A stretch of 11,996 nucleotides of DNA, taken from the NCBI GenBank assembly GCA_046758005.1, contig JBHHZJ010000101.1, positions 1 through 11,996 of the forward strand. The letters are read 5' to 3'. This document shows, piece after piece, positions 1-5,814 of the stretch; the first letter of the stretch is position 1, and every line of letters begins with the position of its first letter. Both the position numbers and the translations under genes were made by a program. This stretch comes from JBHHZJ01 sp046758005 (lineage in GTDB: Bacteria > Pseudomonadota > Alphaproteobacteria > Kiloniellales > J153). Below the pieces are notes generated by a model. That model did no database searches. It was given only the letters and a program-made list of their open reading frames with translations, and had not been told where the DNA came from.

Positions 1-60
1 TTGGCGCACCAGTACGAGGGCCTGATCAAGAAGGCCAAGCTCAAGGGGCGGCGCGGGTGA
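1..60 (+). CDS. secY: SecY C-terminus (partial)
   Basis: This is the last 19 codons of a gene that begins before the window. The residues read HQYEGLIKKAKLKGRRG after a short lead-in, which is the conserved cytoplasmic tail of SecY, the channel subunit of the Sec translocase in the inner membrane. The stop codon TGA (58-60) overlaps the GTG start of adk in a GTGA arrangement, so the two are almost certainly translationally coupled. Finding secY directly before adk, and rpsM after it, is the expected order for the end of the spc operon in Alphaproteobacteria. No catalytic or membrane part of the protein is in view, so the call rests on the tail and on gene order. Confidence 0.9.
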   Translation: MAHQYEGLIKKAKLKGRRG

Positions 61-707
61 ACGTAATTCTTCTGGGGGCGCCGGGCGCGGGCAAGGGCAC
101 CCAGGCCAAGCGCCTGCAAAAGAAGCACAATCTGGTCCAGCTCTCGACCGGCGACATGCTGCGCGCCGTGGTCGCCTCGGGCAGCGAGCTGGGTCGTCAG
201 GCCAAGGCGGTCATGGACGCCGGCCAGCTCATGCCCGACGAACTGATGATCCGGATGATCTCCGAGCGCATCGACCAGCCCGACTGCAAGGGCGGGTTCA
301 TCCTCGACGGTTTTCCGCGCACCACGCGCCAGGCCGAGGCGCTCGACCGGATGCTGGCGGAGAAAGGCCTGAAACTCGACGCCGTGGTCGAGATGAAGGT
401 CGACGAGGAATCCCTCGTCGAACGCATTACCGGGCGCTTCTCCTGCGCAAAGTGCGGCGCGGGCTACCACGACAAGTTCCAGCGCCCCGCGGTCGAGGGA
501 GTGTGCGACGTTTGCGGCGGCAACGAGTTCACCCGCCGTGCCGACGACAACGAGGAGACGGTGCGCGCGCGCCTGCAGGCGTACCGCGAGCAGACGGCGC
601 CGATCCTCCCGTATTACGGGCGGAAGGGAATCCTGAAGTCGATCGACGGGATGGCTTCGATCGACGACGTGACCGGGCAGATTGAAGCGACTCTGGCGGC
701 CGCATGA
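57..707 (+). CDS. adk: Adenylate kinase, zinc-LID type
   Basis: Cytoplasmic adenylate kinase interconverts ATP + AMP and 2 ADP. The 216 residues have the usual length of the long (LID-bearing) form. The P-loop GAPGAGKGTQ is at residues 7-16, the STGDMLR AMP-binding stretch starts at 30, DGFPRT is at 84-89, and RRADD (160-164) carries LID arginines. The LID holds four cysteines (C130, C133, C150, C153) spaced CxxC-N16-CxxC, so it should bind structural zinc, unlike the E. coli enzyme, which uses a hydrogen-bond network. The start is GTG at 57, overlapping the secY stop by 4 bp, and it gives the standard MNVILLG N-terminus. The 117 nt after the gene contain a strong promoter for rpsM, so adk is probably the last gene of the upstream transcript, with readthrough possible. 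Confidence 0.97.
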   Translation: MNVILLGAPGAGKGTQAKRLQKKHNLVQLSTGDMLRAVVASGSELGRQAKAVMDAGQLMPDELMIRMISERIDQPDCKGGFILDGFPRTTRQAEALDRMLAEKGLKLDAVVEMKVDEESLVERITGRFSCAKCGAGYHDKFQRPAVEGVCDVCGGNEFTRRADDNEETVRARLQAYREQTAPILPYYGRKGILKSIDGMASIDDVTGQIEATLAAA

Positions 708-710
708 CGG

Positions 711-738
711 TTGACTCGCGGTCCGGCAGACCTATAAT
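711..738 (+). promoter_or_regulatory. Housekeeping sigma-70 promoter for rpsM-rpsK-rpoA
   Basis: TTGACT (711-716, 5/6 match to TTGACA) and TATAAT (733-738, perfect) are separated by 16 nt. The bases just after the -10 are GC-rich (CGCGCCTCC). A GC-rich discriminator is known to make stable-RNA and ribosomal protein promoters sensitive to ppGpp/DksA. The expected start is near 745, leaving a leader of about 80 nt before rpsM. The match and placement are seen directly; use of the promoter and stringent control are inferred. Confidence 0.75.
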
Positions 739-763
739 CGCGCCTCCTCCGGCGCTGCTGCGG

Positions 764-787
764 CCGGGCACGTGTGCGTGTGCCCGG
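764..787 (+). other. Hairpin in the rpsM leader
   Basis: CCGGGCAC (764-771) and GTGCCCGG (780-787) form a perfect 8-bp stem with an 8-nt loop, between the promoter and the rpsM start. There is no T-tract, so it is not a terminator. In E. coli the alpha operon leader is bound by ribosomal protein S4, which represses translation of rpsM. Here rpsD is not visible in the operon, so any autoregulator is unknown. The stem is 37 nt upstream of the start codon and could be a protein-binding or stability element. Confidence 0.45.
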
Positions 788-824
788 ATTCATCGACGTT
801 CATAGAGACTTAGGAGATCGCGAC

Positions 825-1202
825 GTGGCTCGAATCGCTGGCGTCAACATCCCGACGCAAAAGCGCGTCGAGATCGCGCTGACCTATATTCACGGCATCG
901 GGCGCACCAAGGCGAAGGAAATTTGCACCAGGGTCGGCATTCCGGCCGAGCGTCGGGTCAACCAGCTCACGGACGACGAGGTGGTCCGGATGCGTGAGAC
1001 CATCGACCGTGATTACGTGGTCGAGGGCGATATGCGGCGCGAGGTGGCGATGAACATCAAGCGGCTGATGGACCTGGGCTGCTATCGCGGGCTGCGGCAC
1101 CGCCGGGGCCTGCCGGTGCGCGGCCAGCGCACGCACACGAACGCGCGCACGCGCAAGGGGCCGGCCCGCCCGATCGCGGGCAAGAAAAAGGCGACCAAAT
1201 AA
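825..1202 (+). CDS. rpsM: 30S ribosomal protein S13
   Basis: Small-subunit head protein contacting 16S rRNA and the subunit bridges. The 125 residues begin ARIAGVNIPTQKRVEIALTY after the initiator, the classic S13 N-terminus, and include the helix-two-turn-helix stretch YIHGIGRTKAKEIC. The C-terminus is basic (GLRHRRGLPVRGQRTHTNAR, then a lysine-rich tail). The GTG at 825 is preferred over an in-frame GTG at 774 because GGAG (813-816) lies 8 nt upstream and all S13 homologues start here; the 17 extra upstream codons would read through the leader hairpin. It sits 23 nt before rpsK. The usual rpmJ (L36) gene is absent from the gap before it, as expected for Alphaproteobacteria. Confidence 0.97.
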   Translation: MARIAGVNIPTQKRVEIALTYIHGIGRTKAKEICTRVGIPAERRVNQLTDDEVVRMRETIDRDYVVEGDMRREVAMNIKRLMDLGCYRGLRHRRGLPVRGQRTHTNARTRKGPARPIAGKKKATK

Positions 1203-1225
1203 GATAGGAACGGATCGGGACCGCC

Positions 1226-1615
1226 ATGGCGAAACCTCAGGCCCGGCTGCGGCGCCGGGAGAAGAAGAACATCACCTCCGGCATCGCGCATGTGAACGCG
1301 ACCTTCAACAACACGAAGATCACGATCACCGACGTCCAGGGCAACGCCATCGCCTGGGCCTCGGCGGGCGCCCAGGGGTTCAAGGGTTCGCGCAAGTCGA
1401 CCCCGTACGCGGCGCAACTCGCCGCCGAGGCCGCCGGGCGCAAGGCCCAGGAGCACGGAATGAAGACGCTGGAAGTCAACATCAAGGGGCCGGGATCCGG
1501 CCGGGAATCGGCGCTGCGCGCGCTGCAGGCGGTCGGTTTCACGATCACCGCGATTCGCGACGTGACGCCGATCCCGCACAACGGCTGCCGGCCGCCGAAA
1601 CGGCGCAGGGTGTAG
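1226..1615 (+). CDS. rpsK: 30S ribosomal protein S11
   Basis: S11 is part of the small-subunit platform near the mRNA exit and the 3' end of 16S rRNA. The 129 residues show the family signatures: KNITSGIAHVNATFNNTKIT (residues 14-33), the core GFKGSRKSTPYAAQLAAE (51-68), GPGSGRESALRALQ (88-101), and the C-terminal PHNGCRPPKRRRV (117-129). The ATG at 1226 gives the usual MAKPQ-type N-terminus followed by a basic run; the ribosome site upstream (GGGA, 1217-1220) is short and close. It follows rpsM by 23 nt, so the two share a transcript. The next gene, rpoA, is 190 nt away, with hairpins in the gap. Confidence 0.97.
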   Translation: MAKPQARLRRREKKNITSGIAHVNATFNNTKITITDVQGNAIAWASAGAQGFKGSRKSTPYAAQLAAEAAGRKAQEHGMKTLEVNIKGPGSGRESALRALQAVGFTITAIRDVTPIPHNGCRPPKRRRV

Positions 1616-1652
1616 GGCCGGGCGCCGCGCGTGGGTCGGAATCGCGCCGGCC
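1616..1652 (+). other. GC-rich hairpin directly after rpsK
   Basis: Immediately after the rpsK stop, GGCCG-G-GCGC (1616-1625) can pair with GCGCCGGCC (1644-1652), 9 bp with one bulged G and an 18-nt loop. It is not followed by T residues, so it is not an obvious terminator. It may stabilise the rpsK 3' end or be part of the rpoA leader. The rest of the gap to rpoA has a second hairpin at 1747-1769 and no convincing promoter or open frame. Confidence 0.35.
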
Positions 1653-1746
1653 GAGGTGTCTCCCACTGGCGGAGGCTGGTACATGGCGGGGGCCCGGGCC
1701 GGGTCCGAATGCGACGGATCAACGCACCATCTTATCGGTATGTAGA

Positions 1747-1774
1747 CGCGCCATTCCCATGGGGGCGCGGTTTT
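1747..1774 (+). terminator. Weak terminator or attenuator-like hairpin before rpoA
   Basis: CGCGCC (1747-1752) pairs with GGCGCG (1764-1769) around an 11-nt loop, followed by G and TTTT (1771-1774). The stem is only 6 bp and the T-run is short, so full termination is doubtful. Its place 32 nt before the rpoA start would suit partial attenuation that sets the ratio of RpoA to ribosomal proteins. That role is inference. Confidence 0.3.
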
Positions 1775-1805
1775 CCAACAGCTTGCAAGTGACGAGGGCG
1801 CGGTT

Positions 1806-2822
1806 GTGCTGCAGAAGAACTGGACCGAACTGATCAAGCCGAACAAGCTCGACATCCAGCCGGGCCACGATCCCCACCGCTTCGCGCGGGTCGTGGCCGA
1901 GCCGCTGGAGCGCGGCTTCGGGCTGACGTTGGGCAACGCCTTGCGCCGTGTCCTGCTGTCCTCCCTACAGGGCGCGGCCGTGACCAGCATCCACATCGAC
2001 GGGGTGCTGCACGAGTTCTCCTCGATCCCGGGCCTGCGCGAGGACGTGACCGACATCGTGCTCAATATCAAGCTGATCGCCCTGCGCATGCACGGCATGG
2101 GCCCGAAGCGTATGCGCCTGCGCGCCGAAGGGCCGGGCGAGGTGACCGCCGGGCAAATCGAAACGGGCCATGACATCGAGGTCATGAACCCCGATCTAGC
2201 GCTCTGCACCCTCGACGACGGGGCGCGGATCGACATGGAGCTGACGGTGGAGACCGGCAAGGGCTACGTGCCGGGCTTCCAGAACCGGCCGGAGGACGCG
2301 CCGATCGGGTTGATCCCGGTGGACGCCATGTTCACCCCGGTGCGCAAGGTCGCCTACAAGGTGGAGAACACGCGCGTCGGCCAAGTCACCGACTACGACA
2401 AGCTGACCATGGAGATCGAGACGAACGGCGCGGTGTCGCCCGAGGACGCGGTCGCGCTGGCGGCCCGGATTCTCCAGGACCAGCTGCAGCTTTTCATCAA
2501 CTTCGAGGAGCCGGAGGCGCGCAAGCTGGAGGAGAAGGCGGCCGAGCCGCCGTTCAACCGCAACCTTCTGCGCAAGGTCGACGAGCTCGAGCTGTCCGTG
2601 CGTTCGGCCAACTGCCTGAAGAACGACAACATCGTCTACATCGGCGATCTGGTGCAAAAGACCGAGGCCGAGATGCTGCGCACTCCAAACTTCGGCCGCA
2701 AGTCGTTGAACGAAATCAAGGAGGTCCTGGCCGGCATGGGACTGCATCTGGGCATGGAGATCCCCAACTGGCCGCCGGAGAACATCGAGGAGCTCGCCAA
2801 GAAGCTGGAGGAGCCGTTCTAG
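1806..2822 (+). CDS. rpoA: RNA polymerase alpha subunit
   Basis: Alpha subunit, whose dimer is the scaffold for beta and beta' and whose C-terminal domain contacts UP elements and activators. The length (338) is normal for Alphaproteobacteria. The N-terminal assembly domain includes ERGFGLTLGNALRRVLLSS (35-53) and the HIDGVLHEFSSIPG stretch starting near 63. After a charged linker (about 234-255), the C-terminal domain has SVRSANCLKN (264-273, R266 equivalent to E. coli R265) and NFGRKSLNEIKEVL (295-308). The start is GTG 1806, with GAGGG (1794-1798) 7 nt upstream, giving the MxQKNW N-terminus seen in alphaproteobacterial homologues. The intact C-terminal domain means FNR- and CRP-type activators can contact it, relevant to the FNR-type promoters downstream. 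Confidence 0.98.
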   Translation: MLQKNWTELIKPNKLDIQPGHDPHRFARVVAEPLERGFGLTLGNALRRVLLSSLQGAAVTSIHIDGVLHEFSSIPGLREDVTDIVLNIKLIALRMHGMGPKRMRLRAEGPGEVTAGQIETGHDIEVMNPDLALCTLDDGARIDMELTVETGKGYVPGFQNRPEDAPIGLIPVDAMFTPVRKVAYKVENTRVGQVTDYDKLTMEIETNGAVSPEDAVALAARILQDQLQLFINFEEPEARKLEEKAAEPPFNRNLLRKVDELELSVRSANCLKNDNIVYIGDLVQKTEAEMLRTPNFGRKSLNEIKEVLAGMGLHLGMEIPNWPPENIEELAKKLEEPF

Positions 2823-2860
2823 CGCTGACTTGCGCAAATGGCGAAGGCGCAGATTGCGGA

Positions 2861-2881
2861 TCGCCGGATCGAGCCCGGCGA
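2861..2881 (+). repeat. Palindromic intergenic repeat candidate between rpoA and rplQ
   Basis: TCGCCGG (2861-2867) and CCGGCGA (2875-2881) form a perfect 7-bp stem around ATCGAGC. The layout (a GCCGGATCGAGCCCGGCGACGA-type word with TTGCGGAT in front) resembles the dispersed palindromic units common between genes in many alphaproteobacterial genomes. Only one copy is in the window, so its repeated nature cannot be shown. A second hairpin lies at 2954-2970 (GGGGCC / GGCCCC, 5-nt loop). The 245-nt gap holds no other feature I can support; the rplQ ribosome site is at its end. Confidence 0.35.
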
Positions 2882-3067
2882 CGACCTCGGAAACGTCGCA
2901 GTGGGCATCTGCGCGCCCAAGGACTAGGCGCCCGAGCGGCGCGACGAACGTCTGGGGCCGGGGTGGCCCCGACCCGCCGTACACGGCCAGCCACGCCGGG
3001 CCGGCCGCGGCGGCGGGCGTGTCCAATCGGTCTCGCGCGCGAGGCCAGGGTCGAAGGATGAGGGACG

Positions 3068-3499
3068 ATGCGCCACGCAATGAGCGGCCGGAAGTTCAGC
3101 CGAACGAGCAGCCACCGCAAGGCGATGTTCGCCAACATGGCGGCGGCTTTGCTTAAGCACGAGCAGATAAAGACCACCCTGCCCAAGGCGAAGGACCTGC
3201 GGCGCGTCGTCGACCGCCTGATCACGCTCGGCAAGCGCGGCGACCTGCACGCCCGGCGCCAAGCGCACGCCGTCCTGCGCGACGACGGTATCACCGCCAA
3301 GCTGTTCGGCGCACTGGCCGAGCGTTACAAGGATCGGCCTGGCGGCTATACGCGGGTGATCAGGGCCGGGTTCCGGTACGGCGACATGGCGCCCATGGGC
3401 GTCGTCGAACTGGTCGAACGGGACCCCGACGCCAAGGGCCAGGATTCCGGCCCGACCATGCATGGGGCCGAGGAGGAGGGCGAGGAGGATAAAGGCTAG
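3068..3499 (+). CDS. rplQ: 50S ribosomal protein L17
   Basis: Large-subunit protein near the exit tunnel. The family core SRTSSHRKAMFANMAAALL-type segment, the LPKAKDLRRVVDRLITLGKR stretch, DLHARRQAHAVL and the GGYTRVIRAGFRYGDMAPM motif are all present. At 143 residues it is slightly long, with an acidic tail (EEEGEED) after the VERDPDAKGQDSG segment typical of alphaproteobacterial L17. The ATG at 3068 has GAGGG about 4 nt upstream and gives the usual MRH start, here MRHAMSGRKF. The gap of 245 nt from rpoA is longer than usual but no separate promoter stands out. No clear intrinsic terminator follows; the nearest one downstream is at 3795-3827. Confidence 0.96.
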   Translation: MRHAMSGRKFSRTSSHRKAMFANMAAALLKHEQIKTTLPKAKDLRRVVDRLITLGKRGDLHARRQAHAVLRDDGITAKLFGALAERYKDRPGGYTRVIRAGFRYGDMAPMGVVELVERDPDAKGQDSGPTMHGAEEEGEEDKG

Positions 3500-3570
3500 G
3501 CGCCTCGCCTTGGCAAGTGCGGAAGCCGCCGCGCCGGGGGCGGACGCCCGCGGACAAATTTGGCATCTTC

Positions 3571-3611
3571 TTGACTCAGATCAATTCCGCGTTCGCACCG
3601 ACGTGCTAAAT
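3571..3611 (+). promoter_or_regulatory. FNR/FixK-type box with -10 element (class II layout)
   Basis: TTGAC-TCAG-ATCAA (3571-3584) matches 9 of 10 fixed positions of the FNR-family consensus TTGAT-N4-ATCAA. The first base of a CTAAAT -10-like hexamer (3606-3611, preceded by TG) lies 28.5 bp from the box centre. This puts the predicted start near 3618 and the box close to -41, the position of an FNR-type class II activator that overlaps the -35 region. No -35 hexamer is present, as expected for an activator-dependent promoter. The -10 match is only moderate (3/6). The second box in this window (9848-9861) has the identical spacing, which strengthens both. The regulator itself (FNR, FixK or another CRP-family protein) is not encoded here. 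Confidence 0.65.
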
Positions 3612-3617
3612 GAGATG

Positions 3618-3827
3618 TGTGGTTCGGGCGTGCGGGTTTCCGCACGGGAGCAAACCGGAAATCCGGGATTGCTCCTCTGCCGCACGAAATTCTGCCCGAC
3701 GGAACGGTGTGTCGGGCCTGACACCCACAGCCCGGGCGAGGGCGTGATCAGGGCAGGACCGCAACCGCCACGACTCTTTCCCCCCATACCACTAGCCGTA
3801 TCCGAAAACTCGGGACGGCCTTTTTTT
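3618..3827 (+). ncRNA. Predicted structured RNA or attenuator leader upstream of archease-rtcB
   Basis: Between the FNR-type promoter and an intrinsic terminator lies about 210 nt with no plausible gene but dense structure. Hairpin 1: CGTGCGG (3629-3635)/CCGCACG (3640-3646), GTTT loop. Hairpin 2: GGAGCAA (3647-3653)/TTGCTCC (3669-3675), capped by CCGG/CCGG with an AAAT loop. Hairpin 3: GCCCGAC (3694-3700)/GTCGGGC (3711-3717). A second copy of CCGCACG (3680-3686), together with GCCCGA (3694-3699), could instead pair with the 5' segment, giving an alternative fold. A pyrimidine-rich segment CTCTTTCCCCCC (3774-3785) before the terminator is likely unpaired and could pair with G-rich ribosome sites. 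I do not recognise it as 6S, 4.5S, tmRNA, RNase P or a known riboswitch. It may be a free small RNA or a leader controlling archease-rtcB. Confidence 0.5.
3795..3827 (+). terminator. Intrinsic terminator just before archease
   Basis: GCCGT (3795-3799) pairs with ACGGC (3815-3819), and TCCGA (3801-3805) with TCGGG (3810-3814, one G-T pair), with a bulged A and an AAAC loop. The hairpin is followed by C and seven T residues (3821-3827). This is the clearest rho-independent terminator in the window. It could end transcripts from rplQ or the predicted RNA starting near 3618. Because the archease gene starts soon after with no evident promoter between, regulated readthrough is a real possibility. 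Confidence 0.85.
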
Positions 3828-3885
3828 ACCTGCCGTGCGCTGCATGAAGGCCGTCATATGTGTCATCGTTCTTCCAGCGTGCATC

Positions 3886-4347
3886 ATGGTCGCGGACCTC
3901 ACACCCAGGAGCACGAATGCCACGCCCGCGCCCGGCGAGTGGGAGCTGTTCCCGCACGGCGCGGACATGGGCGTGCGCGGCCTCGGCGCGACCAAGGAGG
4001 CGGCCTTCGAGCACGCCGCCTACGCCATGACGGCCGCGCTGGCCGAGCCCGAAAGGGTCCAGCCGCGCGGAGCGGTCGCGGTCGCCTGCGAGGCACCCGA
4101 CGATGAATTGCTCCTGGTCGATTGGCTGAATGCGCTTATCTATGAAATGGCGACGCGCAAGATGCTGTTCAGCCGCTTCGCGGTGCGCATCGAGGGCGGG
4201 AGGCTGAACGGCGAGGCCTGGGGCGAGCCGATCGATGTCGCCCGCCACAGGCCGGGTGTGGAGATCAAGGGCGCGACCTACACGGCGCTGCGCGTCGAGC
4301 CGCTGGCCGACGGGCGTTGGCTCGCTCAGTGCGTCGTCGATGTTTGA
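3886..4347 (+). CDS. Archease, RtcB partner protein
   Basis: Archeases are small proteins that speed guanylylation and turnover of the RNA ligase RtcB. The family core is clear: WELFPHGADMGVRGLGATKE near residues 19-38 (metal-ligand Asp in HGAD, D27), the LLLVDWLNALIYEMATRKMLF helix around 75-95, GEAWGEPIDVARH (109-121), EIKGATYTALRV, and the C-terminal VVDV with a second conserved Asp (D152). The start is uncertain. In-frame options are GTG 3835, ATG 3844 and ATG 3886, none with a good ribosome site; I use 3886. An ideal AGGAG-N5-ATG (ATG at 3917) exists at the expected family start but is +1 out of frame, so a lost base here is possible. The next gene, rtcB, starts 36 nt after the stop, supporting a shared transcript. 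Confidence 0.88.
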   Translation: MVADLTPRSTNATPAPGEWELFPHGADMGVRGLGATKEAAFEHAAYAMTAALAEPERVQPRGAVAVACEAPDDELLLVDWLNALIYEMATRKMLFSRFAVRIEGGRLNGEAWGEPIDVARHRPGVEIKGATYTALRVEPLADGRWLAQCVVDV

Positions 4348-4383
4348 CCCGCGGCCGGGCGCAGTGCGGCGGGAGCCAGGGAC

Positions 4384-5814
4384 ATGGATCCGGCGCAACT
4401 TACCCGCGTCTCCGAGTTCGAGTGGCGCATCGAGCCCCATGACGGCATGCGCGTGCCTGGGGTGATCTTCGCCGACGAGGCGCTGATCCGGGACATGGAC
4501 GACAAGGTCCGCGAGCAGGTGGTCAACGTGGCCAAGCTGCCGGGCATTGTGAGGGCGTCCTACGCCATGCCCGACGCCCACTGGGGCTACGGCTTTCCGA
4601 TCGGCGGAGTGGCGGCCTTCGACCCGGACGAGGGCGGCGTGATCTCCGCGGGCGGCGTCGGCTTCGACATCTCCTGCGGCGTGCGCGCCATGCTCACCGG
4701 CCTGTCGCGCCGCGAGCTCGAGCCGCGCAAGGCGGAGCTGGCCGAGGCCCTGTTCGCCAACGTGCCCGCCGGCGTCGGCAGCACCGGCCGGATTCGCCTC
4801 ACGCCGGAGCAGATGGACGACATGCTGACCCGCGGCGCGCGCTGGGCCTTGGCCCAAGGCTACGGCGAGGCTGCCGATCTCGAGCGGATCGAGGAGCACG
4901 GCGCGGCGGCCGGGGCGCGCCCGGAGTACGTATCGCAAAAGGCCAAGCGCCGCCAGCGCGATGAGATGGGCACGCTCGGCTCGGGCAACCACTATCTCGA
5001 GGTCCAGGAGGTGGCCGAGATCTACGATTCCGAGGCCGCGGCCGGGTTCGGCCTGCGGCGGGGCGAGATCGTCGTCAGCATCCATTGTGGCTCGCGCGGG
5101 CTCGGCCACCAAATCGGGACCGAGTACCTGCGCGACATGGCGGTCGCCGCGGCCGAGCAGGGCATCGTCCTGCCGGACCGCGAGCTGGCCTGCGCCCCGA
5201 TCGACTCGCCGGTCGGGCAGCGCTACCTCGGCGCCATGCGCGCCGGGATCAACTGCGCGCTCGCCAATCGGCAGATCATCGGACACCTGGCGCGCGAAAT
5301 CTTCGCCAAGCTGTTCCCGCGGGCCGGGCTGGAGCTGCTGTTCGACGTCTCGCACAACACGTGCAAGGTCGAGGAGCACGTAATCGACGGCGCCGCGCGC
5401 CGCCTCCACGTCCACCGCAAGGGCGCGACCCGCGCCTTCGGGCCCGGCCATCGCGAACTGCCCGAGGCGCTGCGCCCGTTCGGCCAGCCGGTCCTGATCG
5501 GCGGCAGCATGGGCACCGGCTCCTACGTGCTGGTCGGCACTCGCGAGGGAGAGGCGCGGGCGCTCAGCTCGGCCTGCCACGGCGCGGGGCGCAGGATGAG
5601 CCGGCACCAGGCGCTCAAGCTGTGGAAAGGGCGGCAGGTCGTGGACGAGCTCGCCGAACGCGGCATCCTGGTGCGAAGCCCCAGCGCGCGCGGCGTCGCC
5701 GAGGAGGCGCCCGGCGCCTACAAGGACGTGAGCGCGGTCGTGGACGCGGCGGACCGGGTCGGACTCGCCCGCAAGGTGGCGAAGCTGGTCCCCCTCGTCT
5801 GCGTGAAGGGATGA
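4384..5814 (+). CDS. rtcB: RNA-splicing ligase RtcB
   Basis: RtcB joins RNA 2',3'-cyclic phosphate or 3'-phosphate ends to 5'-OH ends using GTP and Mn2+, through a GMP-histidine intermediate; it repairs or splices cleaved RNAs such as tRNAs. The 476 residues match the full-length archaeal/bacterial form. Active-site positions align with the Pyrococcus enzyme almost residue for residue: D95 and C98 (GFDISCG), N202-H203 (GSGNH), H234 (SIHCGSRG), H324 (FDVSHN), and the guanylylated histidine H399 in CHGAGRRMSR. The ATG at 4384 follows GGGAGCCAGGGAC and gives a normal N-terminus. It lies 36 nt after archease and its stop overlaps the next ATG (ATGA, 5811-5814), so three genes form an operon. No RtcR activator gene or sigma-54 site was seen; an FNR-type site lies upstream instead. 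Confidence 0.97.
   Translation: MDPAQLTRVSEFEWRIEPHDGMRVPGVIFADEALIRDMDDKVREQVVNVAKLPGIVRASYAMPDAHWGYGFPIGGVAAFDPDEGGVISAGGVGFDISCGVRAMLTGLSRRELEPRKAELAEALFANVPAGVGSTGRIRLTPEQMDDMLTRGARWALAQGYGEAADLERIEEHGAAAGARPEYVSQKAKRRQRDEMGTLGSGNHYLEVQEVAEIYDSEAAAGFGLRRGEIVVSIHCGSRGLGHQIGTEYLRDMAVAAAEQGIVLPDRELACAPIDSPVGQRYLGAMRAGINCALANRQIIGHLAREIFAKLFPRAGLELLFDVSHNTCKVEEHVIDGAARRLHVHRKGATRAFGPGHRELPEALRPFGQPVLIGGSMGTGSYVLVGTREGEARALSSACHGAGRRMSRHQALKLWKGRQVVDELAERGILVRSPSARGVAEEAPGAYKDVSAVVDAADRVGLARKVAKLVPLVCVKG

Noticed and set aside
708..824. rpmJ (L36) between adk and rpsM
   Set aside because: No Cys-rich 37-codon frame is present; the gap holds a promoter and hairpin only.
2830..3156. 108-codon + strand frame between rpoA and rplQ (and a 29-codon frame at 2838-2927)
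   Set aside because: Arg/Pro-rich with no ribosome site, running into rplQ in another frame; its RIAGSSPATT segment is what palindromic intergenic repeats give when translated.
3618..3827. Y RNA or tRNA-like RNA, as found with rtcBA in Salmonella (rsr-yrl-rtcBA)
   Set aside because: No Ro60/Rsr gene is present and the GGTTCG at 3621 lacks the rest of a T-arm; there is no tRNA-like fold, so the parallel is only positional.
5085..5810. 242-codon N-terminal extension of the acyl ligase fusion
   Set aside because: It lies in another frame of rtcB and is Arg/Ala/Pro low complexity; the domain begins soon after the ATG at 5811 that overlaps the rtcB stop.
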